Counted from the stretch's first letter, positions 1-9,313 are shown. The stretch is 64,000 nucleotides of DNA from Desulfosporosinus shakirovi (GCF_020595055.1 NZ_JAJDOO010000016.1:47126-111125), one strand, 5' to 3'. The notes: generated by a model not told the origin, from the letters alone. Numbers and translations are program-made.

Positions 1-349
1 CCAAGCTTGAGGCAGCATCCTTAGGTATTTCATTGACAATTGATGACTCATCATAGTAAATCGGCTCTGCCGATAACTGCTCATCAAAGACAACAGTCGT
101 ACTTGAGAGAGTAATGGCCGGGTGTATACCCACGTTATTAAATTTTAATTCTAAACTAAGTTCATCGCCTAACTCTACTTTTGGAGACTCCTTTAACACA
201 AAATAAGGACGTGTTGTCTCTTGCTGAACCTTCCAGGCGGCAACCGTTAAGTAGACAGTGATTAGCGCCGTAATGGCAAGCACAGACGTTGCTCCCGTAC
301 TAATAACGCTCGACCATTTTATTGAGCTATGCTTAATACCTTTTCCCAA
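1..349 (-). CDS. Hypothetical membrane-anchored protein, 3' part outside window
   Basis: An open frame reads from a TTG at 349 off the left edge (about 116 codons seen) with no stop. A GGAGGG ribosome-binding site lies about 11 nt upstream, which supports the TTG; the same frame has a stop just before it. After a short polar N-terminus (residues 1-11) there is one hydrophobic segment at about residues 15-38, followed by a beta-rich, acidic extracytoplasmic-looking part. I do not recognise a family. It lies upstream of, and is read in the same direction as, the partition of genes that ends with rsmA, but rsmA has its own terminator before it. The product could be a single-pass membrane or secreted-anchored protein; no function is assigned. 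Confidence 0.6.
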   Translation of the reverse strand, partial: MGKGIKHSSIKWSSVISTGATSVLAITALITVYLTVAAWKVQQETTRPYFVLKESPKVELGDELSLELKFNNVGIHPAITLSSTTVVFDEQLSAEPIYYDESSIVNEIPKDAASSL

Positions 350-490
350 ACTTCAGTTCACCCTCCATTAATCTTACCAAACCTCTTCAGTCTGCTTCGT
401 ACTATGACTTAGGCTATACGTTAATGAACCCCATTTATAGTTTTGGATATTTCTCTTATTTTATGCCCTTTAGACGAAATATTGTCCGTT

Positions 491-521
491 AAATATAAAA
501 GCCCTCCACATGGAGAGCTTT
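491..521 (-). terminator. Intrinsic terminator after rsmA
   Basis: On the minus strand an inverted repeat (AAAGCTCTCCA ... TGGAGGGCTTT, tiny loop) is followed by TTTTATATTT. It lies 25 nt past the rsmA stop and closes the rnmV-rsmA unit. Confidence 0.85.
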
Positions 522-545
522 AGGCGACATTAAATTAATCCCAGT

Positions 546-1370
546 TTAAAGGAAGGCTTTTGTTAATACTTGAAATTCCTCAATACTCAGTGACTCTGCT
601 CGCCGGCCATCCGAGATTCCGGCAACTTGCATACGTTCAATGACTTCTTCTTTTTTTAGCCCCAGCCCGCCGGCCAACGAATTACCTAAGGTCTTTCGCC
701 GTTGGCTAAAGGCAGCTTTAACCACTTGAAAGAAGTCTCTCTTATTCACATTAAACCCTGGGTAAGGGCGAAGGTCTAACCTAATTACCGCTGATGTTAC
801 CTTTGGAACCGGCCAGAATGAACTTGGCGAAACATCCCTAACTTTAGTAACTTTGGCAGAAATCTGAACAGCAATGGATAAAATTCCATAAGTCTTACTT
901 CCTGGACCCGCAGCGATCCGATCGGCCACTTCTTTTTGAACCATAATTGTCATCCCTCTTAGTTGATTTGCCTGATCTAGAAAGTGCATAATCAGCGGGC
1001 TGGTAATATAGTAAGGTAAATTTCCTACCAAATAGCCCATTCTGTCTCCCCATAAATCTTTCAAATCAAGCTTTAACGCATCTTGATGAACAATTTCTAT
1101 GGGGTGTTCCTTTAGCTCCTTTTTCAGAATGCTAATCTTATGATTATCCAATTCGACTGCCCACATCTTCGGTACCTTTGGAGCAAGAGCACGAGTTAAC
1201 ACTCCAAGACCTGGTCCGATTTCTACTAGAGGAACATCTGGTTCCAATGTACTGGCAGAAACAATGCTTTCAATTACTTCATCACTTATCAAGAAAACCT
1301 GACCCATTGATTTATGCGCACGTGCCCCATATTTTACGAGACGTTGAGTATATTCAGCTGAAGTCTCCAC
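546..1370 (-). CDS. rsmA: 16S rRNA dimethyladenosine transferase RsmA (KsgA)
   Basis: Dimethylates two adjacent adenosines in the 3'-terminal helix of 16S rRNA using S-adenosylmethionine, a late 30S assembly step. The 274-residue length is typical. Visible motifs are GQxFL near residues 23-27, the SAM-binding EIGPGLG at 50-56, an acidic residue at the end of strand 2 (VELD, 72-75) and the catalytic NLPYY at 117-121. The C-terminal helical RNA-binding part contains AFSQRRKTL. The start overlaps the end of rnmV by 17 nt, which suggests translational coupling. The pairing rnmV-rsmA is conserved across Firmicutes. Confidence 0.97.
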   Translation of the reverse strand: METSAEYTQRLVKYGARAHKSMGQVFLISDEVIESIVSASTLEPDVPLVEIGPGLGVLTRALAPKVPKMWAVELDNHKISILKKELKEHPIEIVHQDALKLDLKDLWGDRMGYLVGNLPYYITSPLIMHFLDQANQLRGMTIMVQKEVADRIAAGPGSKTYGILSIAVQISAKVTKVRDVSPSSFWPVPKVTSAVIRLDLRPYPGFNVNKRDFFQVVKAAFSQRRKTLGNSLAGGLGLKKEEVIERMQVAGISDGRRAESLSIEEFQVLTKAFL

Positions 1371-1905
1371 GTTGCACCTCCTCTACTGCTTGAAAAAACT
1401 GCTCACGGGAAATTCCAAACCGATTCAATCGATGGAGAAATTGTTTTGCGTTAGAATCCCCGATTCCCAACTTGCGCCCAAGAGCTAACCTATTTTCGCT
1501 GGCTCGTGCAAACCCCACAAGCCCTGTAAGCACTAAATCCTCTATAGTGAACTTCTGGTCTGGAGTTCCCTGATCTTGTTTAATATCAGAAAAGGCGCGA
1601 CGGATTTCCTCTAAGGCTGCATTTTCGACCCCGATATCTCCTTTTATTGTTGCAACTTTTCTCGTCAAATAAACATGCTTGGCCTGCGGAACATGCCCTC
1701 GAATGCGATTTCGGATCTGCTCCCCAACTGTATCCGGATCAGTAAAAACAATTACCCCTTGTCGGTTAGCCATTTCTGCAATGTACTCTAACTTCTTTTT
1801 AGTCAGCCCAAAACCATCGGTCCAAATTATATCAACTTCCCCAAGGGCAAGGCGCACCGCATGCGCATCATTTTTCCCTTCTACAACTATGAGTTCCTTT
1901 ATCAT
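1354..1905 (-). CDS. rnmV: Ribonuclease M5
   Basis: Endonuclease that performs the final maturation of 5S rRNA precursor, cutting both strands of the stem with ribosomal protein L18 as cofactor. It is an N-terminal TOPRIM protein: VVEGKND supplies the conserved Glu (E9) and FTDPDT supplies the metal-binding D56-x-D58. The frame can be extended to a TTG at 1926, but the ATG at 1905 has a GGAGG 8 nt upstream (1914-1918) and gives the usual 183-residue protein, so I chose it. It overlaps rsmA by 17 nt. No terminator separates the two genes. Confidence 0.95.
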   Translation of the reverse strand: MIKELIVVEGKNDAHAVRLALGEVDIIWTDGFGLTKKKLEYIAEMANRQGVIVFTDPDTVGEQIRNRIRGHVPQAKHVYLTRKVATIKGDIGVENAALEEIRRAFSDIKQDQGTPDQKFTIEDLVLTGLVGFARASENRLALGRKLGIGDSNAKQFLHRLNRFGISREQFFQAVEEVQRGDFS

Positions 1906-2001
1906 CCTTGATTCCTCCGTTTTCAACTCCTATATCTTAACCGAGAATGACGAAATACTCAAATAAACGGATTATAAACTTGACTGGCGCTGTTATAGAT
2001 T

Positions 2002-2060
2002 AAAAAGGAGGCTGTAGCGAAAACTGATAAATTAACAGTTTTTTCGCTACAGCCCCTTTT
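2002..2060 (-). terminator. Long hairpin terminator after the GH18 gene
   Basis: GGCTGTAGCGAAAA and TTTTCGCTACAGCC form a long stem with an extra inner CTG/CAG pairing around an A/T loop; the minus strand continues CCTCCTTTTTAATC. It separates the GH18 gene from rnmV. Confidence 0.85.
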
Positions 2061-2087
2061 AAATACCTTTTATAAAAATTAAGAAGT

Positions 2088-3263
2088 TTATTTCTTTTCT
2101 TGAGTATCTTTATTTGTTCCATACGTCTTAATTAGCTGATCCCAGATTTGAGGATCTTCCATACCTAAACGCCAAATAGCAACACCATGTAACTTGTATT
2201 TAAGCGCATCGTCCATCTTAGCTCTTAAGCTGGCGATGTTCTCAAAGTAGACTTCGTGCCGTATCCCATTTGCGGTATAGGTAAACTGTGGGACTTTTGC
2301 GTTAGGGTCAGTATGAATTTCCACACCATGCTTTTTAGCTCTCTCAACCGTTTGAGCATAGGACAGATAATCTGGCATTGTGGGCTTGTTTGTTCCCCAG
2401 TCAAATGAATATACTGGGAGACCCATCACAATCTTTTCTTTAGGGATTTTTCCCACTGCGAATTTAATTACTCGATCAACCCATCCCTCAGAAGCTACCG
2501 GCCCTTGGGTTGTACCCAGTCCATGTTCATCATAGGTCATTAGAATAATTTGGTCTGCGGATTTACCAATGGCAGCATAATCATACGCACCCGACCATAG
2601 ATCTGACGGATAATCTGCAAATTTTGCAGGGATAGAAATATTTAAGACTTTATCTTTTGCTTGGAGCGCTTTCTTAAGCTCAGCGACAAAAGCAGAAAAA
2701 TTATCCCGGTCTCCAGGAGGGGTTTTCTCAATATCAATAGAAATTCCATCCCAATTATCTTTAGTTGTCAGATTAACCAAGTTTGTTACTAAGTTTGACC
2801 TTTTCCCCGGGTTTGATAACACACTATGCGCTAGATTCTCATCAAAGCCAACCGTCCCTTTTAATTTCATGTTATGCACCAAAGCATAGGCCTTGGCTCC
2901 ATTTTTTTGAACCTGATCTTTGATCTTCAGATCAATTTCTCCTGTCGGAATAACTTTGCCGTTTGCGTCAAAAGAGTACCAGAAAAACGCAACTTCATTT
3001 AGTAGCTTTCCATTTTTCAAAGTAGTTTCTTTTGAACTAGGTACAGGTCCCTCTTGGTCTGTATAAAATCCCATGACAACTCGCTTTTCAGGCCCCAATA
3101 CGGATTCACGTGTTGCCCCTGCCTCGGCTTCTGGCAGTTGTGCCGTTTGCTCCGGTGGTGTTTCGGGACCAGCCGGTGGTTGTACATTCGTACATCCTGT
3201 CAAGCTAAGGCATAAAACCAAGGCACTAGTCGCCAAAAAAGTCAGAAACCGTTTCATGCGCAC
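2088..3263 (-). CDS. Glycoside hydrolase family 18 lipoprotein (spore/cell-wall type)
   Basis: Probable beta-N-acetylglucosaminidase acting on peptidoglycan outside the membrane. The N-terminus is a lipoprotein signal peptide with lipobox LTGC (C24 counted from the GTG). The GH18 active-site signature DGISIDIE (catalytic Glu at its end) is present, as is a later MTYDEHG typical of strand 6 in the TIM barrel. LysM repeats of the YaaH/SleL proteins are missing. The start may be the GTG at 3263 or the ATG two codons on; an AAGGAG lies 5-11 nt upstream. It stands alone between the CwlD-like amidase and a strong terminator. Neighbouring amidase and 3D-domain genes suggest a role in cell-wall or cortex remodelling, which is inference. 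Confidence 0.85.
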   Translation of the reverse strand: MRMKRFLTFLATSALVLCLSLTGCTNVQPPAGPETPPEQTAQLPEAEAGATRESVLGPEKRVVMGFYTDQEGPVPSSKETTLKNGKLLNEVAFFWYSFDANGKVIPTGEIDLKIKDQVQKNGAKAYALVHNMKLKGTVGFDENLAHSVLSNPGKRSNLVTNLVNLTTKDNWDGISIDIEKTPPGDRDNFSAFVAELKKALQAKDKVLNISIPAKFADYPSDLWSGAYDYAAIGKSADQIILMTYDEHGLGTTQGPVASEGWVDRVIKFAVGKIPKEKIVMGLPVYSFDWGTNKPTMPDYLSYAQTVERAKKHGVEIHTDPNAKVPQFTYTANGIRHEVYFENIASLRAKMDDALKYKLHGVAIWRLGMEDPQIWDQLIKTYGTNKDTQEKK

Positions 3264-3364
3264 TTCAACTCCTTAATCTAGATTCGGTAACTGACTTTAT
3301 CTTCCCCGCTTCAAAAAGAGGTTATGTATCTAAGAATAGAGCGTTAATATCCTATTTAAGCTAA

Positions 3365-4072
3365 TTATGGAAGTTCAAAATAATTAGAAATTCCTTTGGC
3401 AATTGCTCTGGATAGTTGTTCTTGGTACCAAGTTTGTAGTAATTTCTTCTGTTCCTTGGCACTGGATAGATATCCGACCTCAACAATAACAGCAGGCATG
3501 CTAGTGTTCTTAATGATATAAAAGTCTCCGGGTTTTGCAATCCTGCGATTCATTCCATTTATTTTTATCATTTCTTGTTGAATTAATTCTGCTAACCTTT
3601 TTCCAGATTCAGATTTATAGTGATAAAACGTTTCTGCGCCAGAATTTTGACCCGTTAAAGTCGCATTAACATGCAAGCTAACAAAAATATCCGCTTTTTC
3701 TTCTTTAGCCATTTCAATACGATGGTTCAAGTCAATTTGTTTCTTTGTTGTTTTTCCCTTAACCCCATTTGGAACATAATCCAGATCTTCCTCGCGAGTA
3801 AGAAATACTTCTATTCCACTTGGCATCAACATCTCTTTAACCTTTTGTGCAATTTTAAGATTTATCGATTTTTCATAAATCCCCTGAGAGGAAACCGCTC
3901 CAGGATCGTATCCACCATGCCCCGGATCGAGCATTACCACATAACGGTTCTCAAATTGACTGACTACTGCAGTTGAACCTTGCCAAAATACAGAGAGTAC
4001 CAGTGTACACATCACACCAATGACAAGCAAAATTGCAAACTTAGTTCCTATTATTACTTTCGGCCATCGCAT
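3365..4072 (-). CDS. cwlD: N-acetylmuramoyl-L-alanine amidase, CwlD-like
   Basis: Zinc amidase (Amidase_3) that cleaves the bond between muramic acid and L-alanine in peptidoglycan. At 235 residues it is the size of CwlD, which makes muramic-delta-lactam in spore cortex. Residues 8-30 form an uncleaved signal or membrane anchor. Zinc ligands are visible as H52 (DPGHGG), E67 and H134 (SLHVNA); the catalytic Glu is E198 in VEVGYLS. No cell-wall-binding repeats are attached, as in CwlD and unlike vegetative autolysins. It is flanked by the YabE-like gene's terminator upstream and the GH18 gene downstream. The CwlD assignment rests on size and architecture; another Amidase_3 protein is possible. 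Confidence 0.8.
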   Translation of the reverse strand: MRWPKVIIGTKFAILLVIGVMCTLVLSVFWQGSTAVVSQFENRYVVMLDPGHGGYDPGAVSSQGIYEKSINLKIAQKVKEMLMPSGIEVFLTREEDLDYVPNGVKGKTTKKQIDLNHRIEMAKEEKADIFVSLHVNATLTGQNSGAETFYHYKSESGKRLAELIQQEMIKINGMNRRIAKPGDFYIIKNTSMPAVIVEVGYLSSAKEQKKLLQTWYQEQLSRAIAKGISNYFELP

Positions 4073-4141
4073 TCAGCACTCCCCCGTTTCGCGATTCTTT
4101 TAAAGAGTATGTGCTGATAAATAAAGATATACTTTCTAGTA

Positions 4142-4179
4142 TAAAAAGAGGCCCTCGCTTTAAACGCGAAGGCCTCTTG
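4142..4179 (-). terminator. Intrinsic terminator after the YabE-like gene
   Basis: Minus-strand hairpin AAGAGGCCTTCGC / GCGAGGGCCTCTT with a 7-nt loop, followed by TTTTTAT, 11 nt after the stop. Confidence 0.9.
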
Positions 4180-4189
4180 CAGATACAAG

Positions 4190-5365
4190 TTACTGAACAT
4201 AAACCGTAACGGTGCGCACTCCCCATGACAGTGCCTCTTGTTTGGAATCCATGTAAAGGTCGATACGATTACCTTTAATTGAACCTCCGGTATCTAAAGC
4301 TTGAGCAAAACCATAACCCTCTACATATACTGATTTTCCTAAAGGAATGACTCTAGGATCGACTGCAATAATTCCTTTACTAACGGTTGCCCCTGTGGCT
4401 GTTTTTCCTCCAGGCATACAATAAGCAGATGCTTTCATGACATAAGCACGCTTAAATCTGAAGGTACTGCCGCCCCTTGAAATTGTAGTTTGAGCACCAC
4501 GAGAAACGATTTGGTTAGTAGGAGGTTTAACCACTCGTTGACCGAGTATCTCACGGTCAACCTCTTTTCCATCCTCAAGTGTTAGTCTGATCGTCTGCTC
4601 TTGAAGGCCGTTAGATCCACGACTGACAAGTCTATCTGGTAACCCAACTGGGTAATCTGCCGGCTCAGCAACCGTTTGAAAGGGAATTTCGCTTTTTACC
4701 GTTTCAATATGGTTTGAAACCCGCACCACGTTCAACTGGTCGTTAGGCTCTAACATATGGTCAAGAGCTAAGGAAACTTTATCCTTAGTCCCTAAGGTAA
4801 TACCCAGCTTCTTAAGCGTATCAGCAACAGTCCGCGGAGCTAGATAAGTATCATACTTCTTGCCGTCTGCACTTACTTGAATAGGGATCGCCCTAGACAC
4901 CTTAATATCCATGTCATTAGTTACTGATTCTGAACGGTATGCATTGACTTCATCTACCTCTTTAATGTCCAGTACATAACGTTCCGATAATTCGCTTAGA
5001 GCCTCTCCTACAGTTTCTTTAGCTGTTCGTGTATTGTATATTTGCCCATCAACTGAGAGCTGAACCGGAACGCTGCTTGTTACATCTACTGTCAACCCAT
5101 CTGTAACCTTAGTATCTCTTGAAGGACTTACAATATCTTCTGGATAAAACTCAATTTTCGATGAATGCTCAAGAGCCTGCCCCACCGTTCCAAAGATTGT
5201 GCTTATACGAACTTGTTCTCCATCAATGTTAGCATTGATAGTTTTTACATTGTATAGCACTGTTACGCTTGCAATCAAGCAAATAGTGAATGAGGTAACG
5301 ACAATTTGAGCAATACGAGATGTCCGAACTAAGGTCAATACCTGAGTTGGATTCTTCTGAAACAT
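4190..5365 (-). CDS. yabE: YabE-like DUF348-G5-3D cell-wall protein
   Basis: Surface protein of the resuscitation-promoting/stationary-phase-survival type. An N-terminal membrane segment (about residues 18-38) is followed by three DUF348 repeats, a G5 domain around IETVKSEIPFQTV, and a C-terminal 3D domain (about 310-391) whose conserved aspartates are in VDPRVIPLG, ALDTGGSIKG and NRIDLYM; 3D domains share the fold and Asp residues of lytic transglycosylase MltA. The frame extends to 5425, but the ATG at 5365 has GGAGGGG 4-5 nt upstream (5370-5376), giving 391 residues. It occupies the place of yabE between tatD and rnmV in B. subtilis. A paralogous 3D protein lies immediately upstream. Confidence 0.9.
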   Translation of the reverse strand: MFQKNPTQVLTLVRTSRIAQIVVTSFTICLIASVTVLYNVKTINANIDGEQVRISTIFGTVGQALEHSSKIEFYPEDIVSPSRDTKVTDGLTVDVTSSVPVQLSVDGQIYNTRTAKETVGEALSELSERYVLDIKEVDEVNAYRSESVTNDMDIKVSRAIPIQVSADGKKYDTYLAPRTVADTLKKLGITLGTKDKVSLALDHMLEPNDQLNVVRVSNHIETVKSEIPFQTVAEPADYPVGLPDRLVSRGSNGLQEQTIRLTLEDGKEVDREILGQRVVKPPTNQIVSRGAQTTISRGGSTFRFKRAYVMKASAYCMPGGKTATGATVSKGIIAVDPRVIPLGKSVYVEGYGFAQALDTGGSIKGNRIDLYMDSKQEALSWGVRTVTVYVQ

Positions 5366-5437
5366 TAAACCCCTCCAAAATGCTGATAACAACTTCATTT
5401 TAAGGCATAAGTAGTCAGTTGTCAAAATATTTTTCCA

Positions 5438-6367
5438 TTATGTGGAACTTAGGATATGAATTTTGACAGGCTTTCGTCCCCAGTCAATACATTGACGGAA
5501 GGTAGAGAAAAACACGTCAATCCTATTCCCGCGAATACTTCCACCTGTATCGGCGGCTATGGCATATCCATATCCCTCCACATAGACCTGGCTACCCATA
5601 GCGATCACTTTGGGATCAACAGCTATTAAGCCCTCTCTCGGCTTGACACCTGTAGCCGTATTATTACCGGTATACGTATAAGCCGTAGCTTCAACACTCA
5701 AGGTTTTACTGATGTTCAATTTCGTTAAATCGACATCAACCTTAGCAGATCCCGGACTGGAATTTTGAATTAACACTTTCTTCTTTGGAATAGGTTGGGT
5801 GTTTCGAATAATTACCTCCTTCTTTGGTGCTTTGAGCTCAAAGAAAGACTGCACTTGCTGATCGACGGGTTGTCCACCAACCTTAAACGTCTTTACAACC
5901 TCACGTCTGGTGCCCTTTTCCCCTTTTACCTGTATTTGACTCTTACCTGGAGGAAGTTTATCCGACTCTACATATTGTGTGTCAAAAGGCAGCTCTTTAT
6001 CAATTATTTCGATCTTACTTGTTGCCCTTGTTTCGGCTTCAATGCTTAGTGCCTCTTGATAATTCTGATTCGAACTTCCAAAACCTCGACTAATTTGTCC
6101 TTCGTTAGTTAAACCTTGAACCGTTAGACCTTCGTTGCTCACTTTTCTTACAGGCACCCCTTCTATCAGTTCATCCTTTCTTAAACTGTCTATACTTGAG
6201 AAATAAACTAATTGCAGTGACGGCTTAATTGTTCTCCCGACATTCGGATCATTTAATGACGAATACCTCGTACCAGCGACTAAAACTGCCAAGCTTCCAA
6301 AGTACGCGCTCCATAGCTTAGTTTTTCGCCAATAATCGGAATAAGTAGTAATCGGCAAAGAATACAT
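5438..6367 (-). CDS. G5/3D-domain cell-wall protein, paralogue of the YabE-like gene
   Basis: A 309-residue protein with an N-terminal hydrophobic stretch, a G5-like segment (KIEIIDKELPFDTQYV...) at the middle and a C-terminal 3D domain with VDPKVIAMG, AADTGGSIRG and NRIDVFF. It lacks the DUF348 repeats of the gene downstream. The ATG at 6367 has GGAGGGG 5 nt upstream; the longer frame from 6385 starts inside that ribosome-binding site. Only 72 nt separate its end from the next gene's chosen start. It begins only about 36 nt after the tatD terminator T-run, leaving very little room for a separate promoter, so it may depend on read-through. Predicted to act on peptidoglycan outside the cell. 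Confidence 0.85.
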   Translation of the reverse strand: MYSLPITTYSDYWRKTKLWSAYFGSLAVLVAGTRYSSLNDPNVGRTIKPSLQLVYFSSIDSLRKDELIEGVPVRKVSNEGLTVQGLTNEGQISRGFGSSNQNYQEALSIEAETRATSKIEIIDKELPFDTQYVESDKLPPGKSQIQVKGEKGTRREVVKTFKVGGQPVDQQVQSFFELKAPKKEVIIRNTQPIPKKKVLIQNSSPGSAKVDVDLTKLNISKTLSVEATAYTYTGNNTATGVKPREGLIAVDPKVIAMGSQVYVEGYGYAIAADTGGSIRGNRIDVFFSTFRQCIDWGRKPVKIHILSST

Positions 6368-6402
6368 TTTACCCCTCCTTATCAAAACCTATGAAATTCC
6401 CT

Positions 6403-6430
6403 AAAAAAAAGAACCTTCCGCAACGAAGGT
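6403..6430 (-). terminator. Intrinsic terminator after tatD
   Basis: Minus-strand GACCTTC / GAAGGTTC hairpin with a GTTGCG loop and a run of eight T, directly after the tatD stop. Confidence 0.9.
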
Positions 6431-6433
6431 CCC

Positions 6434-7198
6434 TTAAACAAGCTTAAAAACGCTTTCCGCATTGTGCATAGTGTGAAATGCTGTATCCTCAAAGCTTAGG
6501 TTTTTAATTTCTGCAAGTTTCATTACAACTTCTCGAACATAGGTTGGTTCATTGCGCTTTCCACGTCGCGGCTCTGGCGTCAAATATGGAGAATCTGTCT
6601 CCACGAGAATCCGATCTATTGGTGCTTTCTTTGCTACTTCGACTGTATGTCGAGCATTTTTATACGTCACTGGTCCGGCAAAAGAGAGATAAAATCCTAG
6701 CTTTAAGAGAATCTCTGCCATTTCCCAGGATCCGGAATAACAATGGAATATCCCTCCAAATAAAGGAGGATAGGCCTTAACAATCTCCAAGATATCATGA
6801 TGGGCATCACGATCATGGATAACAATTGGTAAGCCGACTTCATTTGCTAGTTTTATCTGTTGAATAAAGACCTCTTTTTGAACAGGGCGTGGAGACAGGT
6901 CTCGATAATAATCCAGCCCAATTTCACCCCAAGCCACAACTTTGGCTTGCTTAGCTAACTCTAGGAGCTTTTCCCAGGTTTCCGCTGTCACCCCTTCAGC
7001 ATTATGTGGATGAAGCCCTATCGCCGCATAGATAAAATTATAGTCTAATGCTAACTTCACAGATCGTCCGGAGGAAGGGAGGTCATATCCTACATTCGTC
7101 ACCCGAGAAATCCCCGCCGATTTCATACGAGTTACGACTTCTTGGAAATCGTCGGCATATCTGGGGTCATCTATATGTGCATGCGTATCCCAAATCAT
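6434..7198 (-). CDS. tatD: TatD family metal-dependent DNase
   Basis: TIM-barrel metallohydrolase (3'-5' exonuclease family TatD/YabD). Metal ligands are visible: DTHAHID near the N-terminus (HxH), GEIGLDYY (Glu), VIHDRDA (His), FHCYSG (His) and ETDSPYLTPEP (Asp). The 254-residue length is normal. Its ATG overlaps the metG stop as ATGA, so it is translationally coupled with metG, the same arrangement as metS-yabD in B. subtilis. A terminator follows. Confidence 0.95.
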   Translation of the reverse strand: MIWDTHAHIDDPRYADDFQEVVTRMKSAGISRVTNVGYDLPSSGRSVKLALDYNFIYAAIGLHPHNAEGVTAETWEKLLELAKQAKVVAWGEIGLDYYRDLSPRPVQKEVFIQQIKLANEVGLPIVIHDRDAHHDILEIVKAYPPLFGGIFHCYSGSWEMAEILLKLGFYLSFAGPVTYKNARHTVEVAKKAPIDRILVETDSPYLTPEPRRGKRNEPTYVREVVMKLAEIKNLSFEDTAFHTMHNAESVFKLV

Positions 7199-9144
7199 TT
7201 GACCCGCGCCCCTCCGGGAATCTTTTTATTGATGGTGACAACTTCCAACACTTCCCCTTGTGAGGCCGCTAATATCATGCCCTGTGATGTAATCCCCCTC
7301 AGTTTTGTAGGTTTTAGATTAGCCACTAGGACAATGTATTGATTTACGAGGTCATCCGAGGAATAATGTTTGGCAATACCAGAGACAATCGTGCGTACTT
7401 CTCCTGCTACTTCAACTTCCAACTTCATCAGTTTATCTGTCTTTTCTACTTTTTCTGCGCTTAGAACTTTCCCTACACGCAAATCTATTTTAGCAAACTC
7501 ATCAATGGTGATTTCTTCTTTAATTGGCTCAAATTCAAATTCCGGTGCCTGTAAACTTTCTGGGCTCTCATTTAGATTTTTGTCCACCGTTGCCGTCTCC
7601 TCTACTGTCAAATACTGAGCTAAATCAATTCTTGGAAAAAGAGGTTCACCCTTTTGGACCTTTATACCCGCTTCTGCTATGCCCCATTGATCCGCCTCTT
7701 CCCATCTGATCAGCCTTTTATCTTTGCCAAGAAGCTCACAAATTTTAGAGGGCAACCCTGGCATGAACGGAGCAGTCAAAATTGCCATAATTCGAATGCA
7801 TTCTGCAAAGGTATAGAGAACGGTATCTAAGCGCTCTTTTTGTTCCTCATGTTTAGTCAATGCCCACGGAGATGTCTCATCGACATATTTATTGCATCGT
7901 GCCACAAAACGCCAAATTTCTTCAAGAGCACTTGCAGGATCGCACCTTCTTAAACTTTCATCAACTGTATTTTTAACCTCAGAACTCAGGGCTTTCAATT
8001 CCAGCTCCAGCGCCCCATCTTGACCTGGACGAGGAATTATCCCATCTCGATACTTGACAATCATCGCTAAGCTTCGGGATACAAAATTACCAAAATCATT
8101 AGCCAAATCACTATTTATACGTTCAACCACATTATCCTCTGAATAGGTACCATCAGTTCCTGCTTGCATCTCACGCAATAAAAAGTAACGTATGGCATCA
8201 GAACCATATTTCTGGATCAAGGCAAAAGAGTCCTGTACATTTCCACGGGATTTAGATATTTTTCCACCATCTTTAGTCAAGTACCAGCCATGACCATAGA
8301 TAAGCTTAGGGAGAGGAATATCGATAGCCATAAGAATAATCGGCCAAATGACCGCATGAAAACGAACAATATCTTTCCCCATAATATGCACATCGGCCGG
8401 CCAAAAACGTTTATAGTTCTCTCCATCAGGGTAACCCAGCGCAGAAATATAATTAATCAAAGCATCGAGCCATACATATACAACATGTTTCGGGTCAAAC
8501 GGCACTTTAATCCCCCACTGAAATGTGGTGCGTGAAACACAGAGATCCTCTAGCCCGCCTTCAATAAAACGCAGCATTTCATTACGTCGAGAAACCGGTT
8601 GGATAAATGCTGGATGCTCTTCAATATACTTTAGCAAGGCACCTTGGTACTTTGAAAGACGGAAGAAGTAACTTTCCTCCTTAAGTAATTCCACTTCTCG
8701 ACCGCAATCAGCGTTAGGACATTTTCCATCAATTAATTTATTCTCCATCCAGAAGGTTTCACAAGGAGTACAATACCATCCTGAATACTCAGACTTATAG
8801 ATGTCCCCCTGTTCGAACAGTTTAGTAAAAATTCGTTGTACAACTACTTGATGACGTTCCTCTGTTGTTCTAATAAAGTCATCATTAGAAATATCTAAAG
8901 CTTGCCACAACTCTTTAAAGCGTTCTACTACCCCATCAACATAAATCTTAGGGTCGGTATTATTGGCTTCCGCGGTGCGGACGATTTTCTGTGCATTTTC
9001 ATCCGTCCCTGTTAAGAAGTGTACTTGATCGCCCTGCAATCTATGATAACGAGCTAAGGTATCTGCTGCAACTGTTGTATACGCTGTTCCGATATGGGGG
9101 CTGGAATTTGGATAAAAAATTGGAGTCGTTATGTAATATTTCAC
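7195..9144 (-). CDS. metG: Methionyl-tRNA synthetase with C-terminal tRNA-binding domain
   Basis: Charges tRNA-Met and initiator tRNA with methionine. The class I signatures are PHIGTAY (HIGH) near the N-terminus and KISKSRGN (KMSKS) near residue 300. A knuckle with CTPC and CPNADC is positioned for one zinc. The last ~105 residues (EEITIDEFAKIDLRVG onward) are the EMAP-II/Trbp111-like tRNA-binding and dimerisation domain found in the 650-residue Firmicute enzymes. The start is GTG with GGGAG 8 nt upstream. The 217-nt gap to the divergent abrB is too short for a T-box and I see none. Confidence 0.97.
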   Translation of the reverse strand: MKYYITTPIFYPNSSPHIGTAYTTVAADTLARYHRLQGDQVHFLTGTDENAQKIVRTAEANNTDPKIYVDGVVERFKELWQALDISNDDFIRTTEERHQVVVQRIFTKLFEQGDIYKSEYSGWYCTPCETFWMENKLIDGKCPNADCGREVELLKEESYFFRLSKYQGALLKYIEEHPAFIQPVSRRNEMLRFIEGGLEDLCVSRTTFQWGIKVPFDPKHVVYVWLDALINYISALGYPDGENYKRFWPADVHIMGKDIVRFHAVIWPIILMAIDIPLPKLIYGHGWYLTKDGGKISKSRGNVQDSFALIQKYGSDAIRYFLLREMQAGTDGTYSEDNVVERINSDLANDFGNFVSRSLAMIVKYRDGIIPRPGQDGALELELKALSSEVKNTVDESLRRCDPASALEEIWRFVARCNKYVDETSPWALTKHEEQKERLDTVLYTFAECIRIMAILTAPFMPGLPSKICELLGKDKRLIRWEEADQWGIAEAGIKVQKGEPLFPRIDLAQYLTVEETATVDKNLNESPESLQAPEFEFEPIKEEITIDEFAKIDLRVGKVLSAEKVEKTDKLMKLEVEVAGEVRTIVSGIAKHYSSDDLVNQYIVLVANLKPTKLRGITSQGMILAASQGEVLEVVTINKKIPGGARVK

Positions 9145-9284
9145 GTTTAAGTCTCCCTCTCAACTATCTTTGTAAATAAAAATTTATATTCATCAAGTCT
9201 GCCCATGATTAAAAAATAATATGTGAACAAGAGTAGATTTCTGTAATAGGTTAATAATACCATGAAAATGTTTTGAAAAATGGG

Positions 9285-9313
9285 TTGACTTTATATGGAA
9301 CGATTGGTATCAT
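9285..9313 (+). promoter_or_regulatory. Sigma-A promoter of the abrB-like gene
   Basis: TTGACT (9285-9290), exactly 17 nt, then TATCAT (9308-9313), about 49 nt before the start codon. Confidence 0.75.
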
